From positions 1-13,765 of the forward strand of contig DCCS01000030.1 in NCBI GenBank assembly GCA_002316015.1: a stretch of 13,765 nt of DNA, written 5' to 3'. The notes beneath the pieces are model-generated. The model was not told the DNA's origin and did no database searches. It saw nothing but the letters and a program-made list of their open reading frames with translations. Made by a program: the position numbers and the translations under genes. Source of the DNA: Prevotellaceae bacterium UBA1075 (GTDB taxonomy: Bacteria; Bacteroidota; Bacteroidia; Bacteroidales; Bacteroidaceae). How positions within the stretch are numbered: position 1 is the stretch's first letter; every line of letters starts with the position of its first letter. This document shows positions 1-7,210 of the stretch, in pieces.

Positions 1-1
1 C

Positions 2-217
2 CACACGCTTTCGCAAGTGACCCCGTTCTTATTGCCCTTTTTATACTTGCATAGTATGACTATGTATGACTGTCATATCTTAACTGGTAAAGTAGAAGAT
101 AAACACTATAAGATAAAGGTGATGAAGAGAAATGCATATGGATTTAGGGATGAAAGGTATTTCGAACTAAGGCTGTATGCACTCCATGACTGTCTTATCA
201 CCCGAAATGCCGGATGA
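2..217 (+). CDS. ISL3-like transposase, C-terminal end (partial at left edge)
   Basis: The frame is open from the window edge to TGA at 215-217, so the gene is cut by the window and cannot be judged intact or broken upstream. The last ~45 residues match the end of Bacteroidetes ISL3-type DDE transposases: TGKVE (probably carrying the last catalytic Glu), then KIKVMKRNAYGFRDERYF and LRLYALHDC near the stop. Family members usually have a Glu-Gly-x-Asn-Asn stretch after that Glu. Here it reads E-D-K-H-Y, which suggests divergence or decay. The stop lies only 3 nt from the stop of the convergent arabinofuranosidase, leaving no room for an IS terminal inverted repeat, so the element's right end has probably been lost. 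Family assignment is from memory of the motif; the decay is inferred. Confidence 0.72.
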   Translation, partial: HTLSQVTPFLLPFLYLHSMTMYDCHILTGKVEDKHYKIKVMKRNAYGFRDERYFELRLYALHDCLITRNAG

Positions 218-220
218 ACC

Positions 221-1846
221 TTAATTTCTTTTTCGCGACAATTCAACAATCACGACACCACAGGGTTTTATCTTGAGCACAAAATTGTCAGCGTTCTTTG
301 TGTTATCGTATTTTTTTGTGCGTGGAACAATGCGTTTACGATTTTGGGATGTGTTGAATGTGTTTATATCATCAGATTCAATGCGCCAGACACGGCTTAC
401 GCCCCAATCTCCGAGGTTTATCATAGTGCTTAATGCACTATTAGCAGAGCGATTTATTAATGCCATTCTAACGGTTCCGTCATCCGCCAATACTGCAGCG
501 CAATCAATATAAGGAAGTTGCTTCTTTATATTTTCAACATCTTTATTCATATCGCCTTCAACACGAAGTTTAGAAAAGTCGATGTTTTTCTGTGGGCCCG
601 ATACATTTACTGTAATTGCATCACCTTTCATCAAATGACGGTAAAGGTCAAAAACATAATATGCTGGAGTACGGAATGCATCTTTATCTCCTACTGTTTT
701 AACTAATCCATGTCCATTAACAGGAAAGATATAATTAGCCATGCCCACAACATGGCTTTGTCGTATGAAAACATTGAGCATTCCCGCAATAGTTGCGACA
801 TCAAACTGACGGCGCGGATCTTTACGCGTGAAATTCCAGTCTTTACCATCAAAAACAGAATGACGGCTGTTCCATTCATCAACACTATAACGTACAGGAT
901 TTGCCAATCTCCCCGATGCGATATTGGCTTTTTCTAACTGGGGTATGCTTCTTTCAATATTAGCCTCAACCTTTGCGGGAGCAAACAGAGTCGTAGCTTC
1001 GTCAATGAGTCGTCCATTTTTAACGCGGGAACTTAAATAATAGTGAAGTGTAAGATAATCTACAAGCTGCCCATTCTGTTTCAAAACAGTATCGTTCCAT
1101 TCATAAAGATGGCCGATACCAAGTAAAGAAACATTAGGATAGGATGTTTTTATAGTTCGGGCCCAACGATTAAGACGAGAAGAATATTCTGAAGCAGTTT
1201 CTCCTCGATGTACCCCGTATGAGCCGTAATTCTCGTTGCCTATACACCAATAGGGTACTGCGTATGGTTTTACACGCCCGTTCATTGCCCTCAATTTGCC
1301 CATCACCTCAGTTGTGTCAGCCATAGCATAATCCATCCAGTCAATAGCTTCACCTATTGACCCCCCGTATTTAGTGTTATTGGTCATATTGAAGTTAATG
1401 TAAGCGGGAATATCCATCCTTTCACACCACTGTAGAAACTCGTCCGTACCAAAAGTATTTGGATCTGTACCGCCCCAACATTTCATGGGGGTAACAGGAC
1501 GATTTTCTTTCGGCCCGATACCATTTTTCCAATGGTATTCATGTATGTATGTTCCTGCAGGCCAACGCATCACCGGAATATCGAGCGGAAGCAACAAGTC
1601 TCGTACAGCAAGATTTTCTTTTCCTTCATGGTCAACCAGCCCTCCATAGATTACACTGTCGTTGCAATCTTCTAGCATCTGTCCATAAATCATAGGGTTA
1701 ATAGAACCTATAGAGGTAAGAGAAAAGGAAATTCGTGTGACTTCATTGATATTGTCCTTTTGCATTTTTGCCACAGACGGAATACTTGTTACAATTGCAA
1801 CTGTCGTAACAAGTGCATTGACGAATGTATTTCTTTTATACAACAT
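221..1846 (-). CDS. Secreted GH51-family alpha-L-arabinofuranosidase
   Basis: A 541-residue glycoside hydrolase expected to release terminal alpha-L-arabinofuranosyl groups from arabinan, arabinoxylan or derived oligosaccharides by a retaining mechanism. Acid/base Glu205 lies in WCIGNENYG and nucleophile Glu324 in YSVDEWN. The 119-residue spacing equals that of the characterised Geobacillus GH51 enzyme. The (beta/alpha)8 barrel covers roughly residues 40-390, followed by a C-terminal beta-sandwich. Residues 1-26 form a type I signal peptide (KR, hydrophobic core, cleavage likely after SVA), so it should act in the periplasm or outside; it has no lipobox Cys. Start chosen because it precedes this signal. 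No SusC/SusD or other carbohydrate gene is adjacent, and truncated transposases flank it on both sides. Its AT-richer composition suggests acquisition by transfer. No clear promoter box was found upstream. Polysaccharide specificity cannot be read from sequence. Confidence 0.88.
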   Translation of the reverse strand: MLYKRNTFVNALVTTVAIVTSIPSVAKMQKDNINEVTRISFSLTSIGSINPMIYGQMLEDCNDSVIYGGLVDHEGKENLAVRDLLLPLDIPVMRWPAGTYIHEYHWKNGIGPKENRPVTPMKCWGGTDPNTFGTDEFLQWCERMDIPAYINFNMTNNTKYGGSIGEAIDWMDYAMADTTEVMGKLRAMNGRVKPYAVPYWCIGNENYGSYGVHRGETASEYSSRLNRWARTIKTSYPNVSLLGIGHLYEWNDTVLKQNGQLVDYLTLHYYLSSRVKNGRLIDEATTLFAPAKVEANIERSIPQLEKANIASGRLANPVRYSVDEWNSRHSVFDGKDWNFTRKDPRRQFDVATIAGMLNVFIRQSHVVGMANYIFPVNGHGLVKTVGDKDAFRTPAYYVFDLYRHLMKGDAITVNVSGPQKNIDFSKLRVEGDMNKDVENIKKQLPYIDCAAVLADDGTVRMALINRSANSALSTMINLGDWGVSRVWRIESDDINTFNTSQNRKRIVPRTKKYDNTKNADNFVLKIKPCGVVIVELSRKRN

Positions 1847-1921
1847 TTTAGTTCATTTTTAAGTTGCAATCTGGTGTACGGCCAAAACCAATTAAGAGAC
1901 AGCACTTCTTTTATTTTTGCA

Positions 1922-2362
1922 TTATCTTTCGGACTCCAAGTTTTCCTGCTCATACAATTCACGTGCCGATTGGGCGTTTACACTCTTGCAATCGTACGCA
2001 ATGACATCCGTCACATCACAGGCATTCAACAAGCCACTGATACTGTCCCGTTGTCTTGCATCCGTATATATGTGTCCTTTCAATCCTTTGCGGAACACTG
2101 CAGCCCGAACGCTGTCCAATCATTCACAATAGCCCTTGTAACTGTCCCCGGGCGGTTCTTCTGAACCACCCTCCTGATATTGACCGGTGTGGCGGTATAT
2201 TGTGGCAGGGCTTATGCCCGAGTCTTCAGATATAGTCCTTGGTCTGCGGTCATTGGAAAACATCAGGATACAAGTCATCTTCACATAGTGGGAAGTGCCA
2301 GTCGGGTCACATTGAGGCCTACGTGGTTCGGCATATTCAGTGTAATATAATTTGCACTTCAT
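1922..2362 (-). pseudogene. Truncated IS630-like transposase remnant with in-frame stop
   Basis: ATG at 2362 opens a frame of 80 codons ending in TGA at 2120-2122. The same frame then continues for 65 codons to TAA at 1922-1924. The first part carries a helix-turn-helix (TISEDSGISPATIYRH, residues ~43-58) and the Bacteroidetes N-terminal signature EPRRPQCDPTGTSHYVKM. After the stop, LDSV and HIYTDARQ resume the match expected for the IS630 N-terminal region. The DDE catalytic domain is absent, as about 145 codons remain of a protein normally around 330-400. The nonsense codon plus the missing C-terminus indicate a dead remnant. It sits directly upstream of the arabinofuranosidase on the same strand, so it may have replaced that gene's original upstream region. 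IS630 assignment rests on recalled motifs, not a search. Confidence 0.68.
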
Positions 2363-2670
2363 GATGCAAAGATAACTATTTTTCTCAGATTTCCCAAATC
2401 ACTTGCCTTTGACTATAATGGTGATTACAGCAATGCGAATTTTTAGAAGTCTCATATAGCCAAACAGAAAACTCGCGGCTCTCCTCCTGGCCATCCTTCC
2501 CGACTTGTCATAGTCATTGTTTCACGGATATTTTCGGTAAAAACATGGAGACATGCCATTCTTCATGTGCCGTCAGGCAACAGTTTTGTGCTGGCATCTG
2601 CACAGCCCCCTATGGGGCTTGTCGGTTGCGCTGGTGGGCTCCAGTCCATTTTGCTGTGGGGGCGTAAGTC
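2363..2670. other. Gene-poor gap between transposase remnant and hisS
   Basis: About 308 bp with no clear gene. Contents seen: the promoter of the transposase remnant at its left end; a possible 31-codon minus-strand ORF (2399-2494) that is basic and hydrophobic and may be chance; and a perfect 6-bp stem (AGCCCC 2604-2609 / GGGGCT 2614-2619, loop CTAT). The stem lies 52 nt past the hisS stop codon and has no T-tract, so it is at best a weak terminator. Composition changes across this gap from AT-richer on the left to GC-rich on the right, which suggests it contains an insertion boundary. Confidence 0.5.
2367..2398 (-). promoter_or_regulatory. Bacteroidetes-type promoter for the transposase remnant
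   Basis: On the minus strand TTTG (2395-2398) is followed after 20 bp by TATCTTTG (2367-2374), matching the TTTG / TAnnTTTG consensus. The ATG of the remnant (2360-2362) begins only 4 nt after the -7 box, so any transcript from it would be nearly leaderless. TTTGCA (2351-2356) and TGCAAA (2365-2370) form an inverted repeat across the start codon. Confidence 0.6.
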
Positions 2671-4029
2671 TCAGCGTGTGAGTTCCGCCACCAACTCTTC
2701 GGGAGTGAGCAACTGCTGTTCGCCCGACAGCATGTCCCTCAGTGTCACCTTACCATCAGCCAGCTCGTTCTCGCCCACGATGGCCACATAAGGTATCCGT
2801 TTTTGGTTGGCATAACTCATCTGTTTCTTCAACTTCACGGCGTCTGGATAAATCTCAGCATTCACGCCAGCATCGCGAACCAGGGTCAGGATTTTCAACG
2901 AGTATCTGGCCTCGGCCTCCCCAAAATTGGCGAAGAGCAGACGTGTGGCACAGGATGTCTCCTGTGGGTAGAGGTTCAATTCATTGAGCACGTCAAAGAT
3001 GCGGTCGGCTCCAAATGAGATGCCCACACCGCTCAGTCCTGGCATGCCAAAGATGCCGGTGAGGTTGTCATAGCGTCCGCCGCCCGTGATGGAGCCCATC
3101 TGTACGTCCAGGGCTTTCACTTCGAAGATGGCGCCAGTGTAATAATCCAGTCCTCGTGCCAGTGTGAGGTCAAGTTCCACCTCGTTCTTCAGCCCTTCCA
3201 GGTGGTTTAGGATATACTCGCACTCTTCCACACCGCGTAGTCCAACCTCGTTGCTTTCCAACGCTTTCCGCATGGTTTGGAGTTTCTCTGCATTCGTTCC
3301 GCTCATGGCAATGAAAGGCTGTAGTTTCCCAATAGCGTCAGTGGGGATGCCGTCCTCGGCCAGTTCGGCGTTCACGCCCTCCAGCCCGATTTTGTCCAGT
3401 TTGTCCATGGCCACTGTGATATCGATGATGCGGTCGGCTTGCCCTATCAGTTCTGCGATGCCGGAGAGTATCTTCCTGTTGTTGATTTTAATGCGCACCC
3501 GTATACCCAACCGTGCGAACACGGTATCCATAATATGGATGAGCTCCACCTCATTGAGCAGGGAGTCGCTGCCCACCACGTCGGCATCGCATTGGTAGAA
3601 CTCGCGGTAGCGCCCTTTTTGCGGACGGTCGCCCCTCCACACGGGCTGTATCTGGTAGCGCTTGAACGGCAGGGCCAGTTCCTCACGGTGCTGTACCACA
3701 TAGCGGGCAAACGGTACGGTAAGGTCATAGCGCAACCCTTTTTCGCACAGGCGGGATGCCAGGCGGGACAAGCTGCTCGAAGTCATCTCCTCGGCTGTCA
3801 TTCCGTGCCGGAAATCGCCCGAGTCAAGTATCTTGAAAAGCAGTTTGTCGCCTTCCTCCCCGTACTTGCCCATCAGTGTGGAGAGGTTCTCCATGGCCGG
3901 TGTCTCTATCTGCTGGAAGCCATGGAGTGCATACACCTGTCGTATGGTGTCAAAGATATAGTTGCGCTTAGCCATCTCCATTGGAGAGAAGTCACGTGTC
4001 CCCTTGGGGATGCTTGGTTTCTGTGCCAT
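2671..4029 (-). CDS. hisS: Histidyl-tRNA synthetase
   Basis: Class II aminoacyl-tRNA synthetase that activates histidine with ATP and charges tRNA-His in the cytoplasm; normally a dimer. 452 residues, as expected for Bacteroidetes HisRS. It opens with PKGTRDFSP (residues 8-16), where class II motif 1 begins. YDLTVPFARY lies at 101-110, and motif 2 at ~126-152 contains the catalytic Arg in WRGDRPQKGRYREFYQCDAD. The HisA signature LARGLDYYTGAIFEV is at ~290-304, GGGRYDNL at 316-323, and motif 3 around GISFGADRI (336-344). The anticodon-binding domain fills ~363-452. The frame is open 20 codons further upstream, but the ATG at 4029 gives the conserved N-terminus. The upstream alternatives overlap the promoter. 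Monocistronic as far as visible, divergent from the coiled-coil gene. Confidence 0.96.
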   Translation of the reverse strand: MAQKPSIPKGTRDFSPMEMAKRNYIFDTIRQVYALHGFQQIETPAMENLSTLMGKYGEEGDKLLFKILDSGDFRHGMTAEEMTSSSLSRLASRLCEKGLRYDLTVPFARYVVQHREELALPFKRYQIQPVWRGDRPQKGRYREFYQCDADVVGSDSLLNEVELIHIMDTVFARLGIRVRIKINNRKILSGIAELIGQADRIIDITVAMDKLDKIGLEGVNAELAEDGIPTDAIGKLQPFIAMSGTNAEKLQTMRKALESNEVGLRGVEECEYILNHLEGLKNEVELDLTLARGLDYYTGAIFEVKALDVQMGSITGGGRYDNLTGIFGMPGLSGVGISFGADRIFDVLNELNLYPQETSCATRLLFANFGEAEARYSLKILTLVRDAGVNAEIYPDAVKLKKQMSYANQKRIPYVAIVGENELADGKVTLRDMLSGEQQLLTPEELVAELTR

Positions 4030-4059
4030 AGTTGGGTAACTGGGTTGTATTTCCATCTG

Positions 4060-4090
4060 CAAAGTTAGGGAGAAATAAGAAGATAACAAA
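4060..4090 (-). promoter_or_regulatory. hisS promoter
   Basis: On the minus strand TTTG (4087-4090) and TAACTTTG (4060-4067) are separated by exactly 19 bp, an exact match to the Bacteroidetes sigma-ABfr consensus. The -7 box lies 30 nt upstream of the ATG at 4029. This placement supports that start codon over the upstream ones, which would fall inside the promoter. Confidence 0.8.
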
Positions 4091-4099
4091 AAAAAACTC

Positions 4100-4107
4100 T
4101 ACCTTTG
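4100..4107 (+). promoter_or_regulatory. Candidate -7 box for the coiled-coil gene
   Basis: TACCTTTG matches TAnnTTTG on the plus strand. No TTTG or TTG sits 19-21 bp upstream, so the -33 element is absent or weak. If used, it gives a leader of about 225 nt to the ATG at 4337. It lies back to back with the hisS promoter, whose -33 element is 10 nt away, so the two divergent promoters could interfere. Confidence 0.45.
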
Positions 4108-4192
4108 CAGGAACGCTGCGCGGGCGTATGGAGTAGGTGTTCAGAATCAAACGCTATTGTTTTCTGACCGGCTGGTGAGATTTGTTTCCAAG

Positions 4193-4223
4193 TCAGGTGA
4201 GGGAGCATGGCGAACTCGCCTGA
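4193..4223 (+). repeat. Stem-loop in the leader of the coiled-coil gene
   Basis: TCAGGTGAG (4193-4201) pairs with CTCGCCTGA (4215-4223) over 9 bp including one G-U pair, with a 13-nt loop. It falls in the ~225-nt stretch between the candidate -7 box and the start codon. No T-tract follows. It could be a leader RNA structure; function unknown. Confidence 0.35.
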
Positions 4224-4336
4224 CTGGCGCGGCACGAAATGGAGCCGCTGGATGAACGGAAGATGAGGGCGAAACAAGAAAGAGCATCAGCCAAGCTGGG
4301 TTGTATTTGAAATTTCGAAAGGCTATATATAAAATA

Positions 4337-6976
4337 ATGATGGAACATGATGCACGTGCAAGCATGCCACAGGACAATGCTGCTCCAACGCATGCAGGTA
4401 CATCTTGGGTCAGAACGCTGAACAGCGCGCAGTTGCAGCGGATCAAAGATGGCAGAAGACTGGCCGAAACCAAGTTGAGGCATGTGGAGGAGAGCCTGCA
4501 ACGGCTGCGGAAGCAGCAGGAGTGGCTGCGCAGGCACAAGCAGTTGCAGATGGAACTGGATCAGCAGAAGAGCCTGCTCTTCCAGTGCAGCAAGCGGCAG
4601 GCGGCTCTTGATGCGGAAGCACGCCTGCTTGCCAGACACGAGCAGGTGGAAGGGGTTATAAAAAAAGTCATACGCCAGGACATCTTGGAACGCATGAGTG
4701 ATTACAACACGAGTGAGCAGGGTCAGCAGGAGCAGGAAGCCAGAAGACTTATGCACAGGCAGGATGAACTGGTGAACCAGAAGCGGCAGGCGGCCGACAG
4801 GAGGAAGCAGTCCGAAGAATGTTTTTCCGCCATACAAGACGGCACCTTCCAGGCTTGCAGGCTCGAAGGGGCCAGGGAAGCCACAGAGGCCGAGATACAA
4901 CACTTGAGCGAGATGAGGGATAAGGTGGTCCGTGCCTCAGAGACCATCGCTGGAGAGATACGGAAACATAGTGCAGAGCTGGAGGTGCTGGCACAGGAAC
5001 TGGGTCGGCACCGGGCTGGACGGCAGAGCATGGAAATGCATGAGCCCATGCTCATGCATGCCGAGTCCGTCCTGCTGCGCCTGGACATGCTGCTTGAGAG
5101 TAAGGAACTGCAAGAGGACATGCTGGCACAGAAGCAGGAGGTGGCACGGACACAGCAGGAGGAGAACCAGACCCTCTCCAGGCTCTATGCGCAATACCGT
5201 GATATCACATCGCAAGCCGAGACCCTGGAGGCCGAACTGCAGATGCACCGAAGCAGCACCAAGGGGCAGGACAGTTATGCCATGCAGGAGCACGCCATGA
5301 GGCTCAAAGCCAAGGGGCAGATGTTGCTTAGTGCCGAGTCGCTGTGGGAGAGAATCGCCGCAGGGTACAACGCGATAGAGGAAAAGCAGGTGCGTCTGGA
5401 CGAACTGCGTTTGCATATCGAGCACACCGAGGCCCGTGTCAAGGCCCTGGAGGAGGAAGCGGGGAAGGCACAACGCATAAGCCGTGAGAAAGAGTACACT
5501 TATCTGCTGAGCAAAGGCCAGAATGTGGTACAACTGCGTGCGGGACTGCATGAAGGCACAGCCTGCTCGGTGTGCGGGGCCAGGCACCACCCCTACCACT
5601 GTGACACAATGCTGGAACAGAGCAAACTCATAGGCGACTTCAAGACCGATTACGAACTGTTGGAGGCCGAGGCGCAGGGCAAACAAAAGCAACTGGAGGA
5701 ATTGCGAGTCAACCTGGCCGAGAGCAAGGGAGAGCGTAAGGGGGTTGAAGAAGCGCTTGAGAACCTGCGGTCGAGGCAGAGCGAGGACGTGAAGGAGTGG
5801 GGAGTCTTCGCACCCCTTGACCGCTCGTTCCGTGACTGCACGTCCAGCACGAACCAGGAGGCTCGGAAAGCCATGATAAGACAGTTGAGGGAGAACACGA
5901 GCCGCGACAGCGAACTGGCTCAGAAAGAACTGGACGCCTTCAATTTCCATCACGCCCAGATAGCCTCGTTGAGTGAGAGCCTGCAGCAGTTGGAGCAGCG
6001 CAAAGACGAACTGAGCACAAGGCTGGAGGAGGTGAACACGGCCTGCCAGGTAATGGCAGGCAGGGCCGAGAGGTTGCAGGAGCGCATCGACAAGGAGCGC
6101 AAGCGGTACAGCCGCATATACGAGCAGACTGACAAGGCCATCACCATCACCGACTGGTTGCGTGAGTGGAGGGATAGCCCCGAGGGGCTCAAAGGCCGCA
6201 TACAGCAGATGGCATCGGCGTGGGAGACCATCAACAGGCAAATCGGGCGCGAGGAGCAGGAATGGCACACCGAGCAAACTGTCCTGGAGGAACTTGCACG
6301 CAGGCAGGAGGCGGTGAGCCAGTGGGCCGATGCGCTTCAGAAACGCATTGAAGCCTGCCGTACAAGGGCAGGAGAGGACAGTGTTTCCATCATGCGCTTG
6401 GCAGGAAAGGATGATCCCAGGGCACCATTCCGCGAAGCATACAAGCAGTTTCTGCAGGCGCTGTCCGAAGAGGCGCAGGCCTCGCGTGATGCCGAACAGG
6501 TACAAAGCATGGCCGACAGGGCACGGGGAAAGAGCGACTTCTGCACGCAACTGGAGCAAGAGCATGCTGCGATGTTGGCCGATGGGCGTGCCGAGATTGA
6601 CGTGTGGATACATAACTTCAACACGCAGAACTCACCCATCCAGTATGCGGAGCTGGAACAGATGGCACAGGACAACCGTGACTGGCACCAACTGCGCGCG
6701 CGTGTCCAGGAATCTGTGCTCCAGACCGCACTGTGTCAAGAGCGTGTTGACAGCCTCAACAGCCGCATTGTCAGCCTGCAGGCCGAAGGCGGGAAGGCTG
6801 GCGACAACGAAGAGGAGACGCTGGTGGCCCTGGCCGGCCAGCAGGAGATGCTGGAACGGCAGCGACGCGACATCACCCTCCAGATTGCACGTGCCGACAT
6901 CATCCTGGAGGCCCAGGAGCATATGCCGTGCGACCGCGAGACATGCGGGCAGGAGCATGGCTCTTCCCGCATGTGA
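4337..6976 (+). CDS. SbcC/Rad50-like coiled-coil protein with zinc hook, no ATPase heads
   Basis: About 879 residues from the ATG at 4337; a TTG at 4301 would add 12 residues and the frame is closed by TGA at 4253. Composition is dominated by Gln, Glu, Arg and Leu with only about ten prolines, indicating two long antiparallel coiled-coil arms (~residues 25-400 and ~435-870). Near the middle, ACSVCGARHHPYHC carries a CxxC (Cys410/Cys413 from this start) like the SbcC/Rad50 zinc hook, which dimerises two molecules through one Zn. Unlike SbcC, there is no N-terminal Walker A (GxxxxGKS/T), no LSGGE signature and no Walker B Asp near the C-terminus. The 5' and 3' gaps are too short to encode the heads in another frame. 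No sbcD is adjacent. The long intact frame with uniform codon use argues against a recent pseudogene. It may be a structural or tethering protein, or a remnant of an SbcC-like ATPase. Function not known. Confidence 0.75.
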   Translation: MMEHDARASMPQDNAAPTHAGTSWVRTLNSAQLQRIKDGRRLAETKLRHVEESLQRLRKQQEWLRRHKQLQMELDQQKSLLFQCSKRQAALDAEARLLARHEQVEGVIKKVIRQDILERMSDYNTSEQGQQEQEARRLMHRQDELVNQKRQAADRRKQSEECFSAIQDGTFQACRLEGAREATEAEIQHLSEMRDKVVRASETIAGEIRKHSAELEVLAQELGRHRAGRQSMEMHEPMLMHAESVLLRLDMLLESKELQEDMLAQKQEVARTQQEENQTLSRLYAQYRDITSQAETLEAELQMHRSSTKGQDSYAMQEHAMRLKAKGQMLLSAESLWERIAAGYNAIEEKQVRLDELRLHIEHTEARVKALEEEAGKAQRISREKEYTYLLSKGQNVVQLRAGLHEGTACSVCGARHHPYHCDTMLEQSKLIGDFKTDYELLEAEAQGKQKQLEELRVNLAESKGERKGVEEALENLRSRQSEDVKEWGVFAPLDRSFRDCTSSTNQEARKAMIRQLRENTSRDSELAQKELDAFNFHHAQIASLSESLQQLEQRKDELSTRLEEVNTACQVMAGRAERLQERIDKERKRYSRIYEQTDKAITITDWLREWRDSPEGLKGRIQQMASAWETINRQIGREEQEWHTEQTVLEELARRQEAVSQWADALQKRIEACRTRAGEDSVSIMRLAGKDDPRAPFREAYKQFLQALSEEAQASRDAEQVQSMADRARGKSDFCTQLEQEHAAMLADGRAEIDVWIHNFNTQNSPIQYAELEQMAQDNRDWHQLRARVQESVLQTALCQERVDSLNSRIVSLQAEGGKAGDNEEETLVALAGQQEMLERQRRDITLQIARADIILEAQEHMPCDRETCGQEHGSSRM

Positions 6977-6984
6977 AATCTTGA

Positions 6985-7029
6985 CGTGAGCCATACCTTC
7001 GGACACAGGTTTCGTGGGTATGGCCCACG
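6985..7029 (+). repeat. Long stem-loop downstream of the coiled-coil gene
   Basis: CGTGAGCCATACC (6985-6997) pairs with GGTATGGCCCACG (7017-7029): 13 positions with one A-C mismatch and a 19-nt loop. It begins 8 nt after the stop codon and is placed like a terminator. However, the following bases are GCGC then GTTGTTTG, not a clean T-tract. It may act as a 3'-end stabiliser or weak terminator, separating this gene from the HTH operon. Confidence 0.5.
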
Positions 7030-7074
7030 CGCGTTGTTTGCCCACACGAGTGTGAAAAAACGAGAAAAAATGAC

Positions 7075-7084
7075 GGGGGGGGGG
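7075..7084 (+). repeat. Ten-G homopolymer tract
   Basis: Ten consecutive G residues in the gap between the coiled-coil gene and the HTH gene, 96 nt upstream of the candidate -7 box at 7181 and 126 nt upstream of the ATG. Two A6 runs lie just before it. Such tracts change length by slipped-strand mispairing. Whether this one alters expression is unknown, and long G runs are also prone to sequencing error. Confidence 0.6.
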
Positions 7085-7180
7085 TAAACGTAGCCTAAAA
7101 ATTCCCGAACAAGGTTCGTAAAATGGTCTCTGTTAACAAATTTTATGCTTTCTGTGATACAAAAAAGTAGTTTCAAGTCG

Positions 7181-7188
7181 TAACTTTG
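7181..7188 (+). promoter_or_regulatory. Candidate -7 box of the HTH-DPP III-HEAT operon
   Basis: TAACTTTG matches TAnnTTTG and lies 22 nt before the ATG at 7211. The bases that follow, TAGTTGG, are the same as those after the -7 box at 10270-10277. No convincing TTTG is present 19-21 bp upstream, so activity may need an activator. Confidence 0.6.
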
Positions 7189-7210
7189 TAGTTGGAAATA
7201 TTCAACAGTT

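Noticed and set aside
2604..2619. AGCCCC-CTAT-GGGGCT hairpin as hisS terminator
   Set aside because: The stem is perfect but short and no T-tract follows on the minus strand, so it is mentioned only within the gap description.
4937..6613. 558-residue minus-strand open frame antisense to the coiled-coil gene
   Set aside because: Leu/Gln/His-rich sequence with no recognisable motif, explained by the Gln/Glu/Arg-rich, GC-rich codons of the opposite strand. The sense frame has a clear coiled coil and zinc hook.
6937..6976. C-terminal Cys residues of the coiled-coil protein (MPCDRETCGQEHG) as a second zinc hook
   Set aside because: Spacing is CxxxxC, not CxxC, and it lies in a short polar tail after the coiled coil ends; not enough to claim a metal site.
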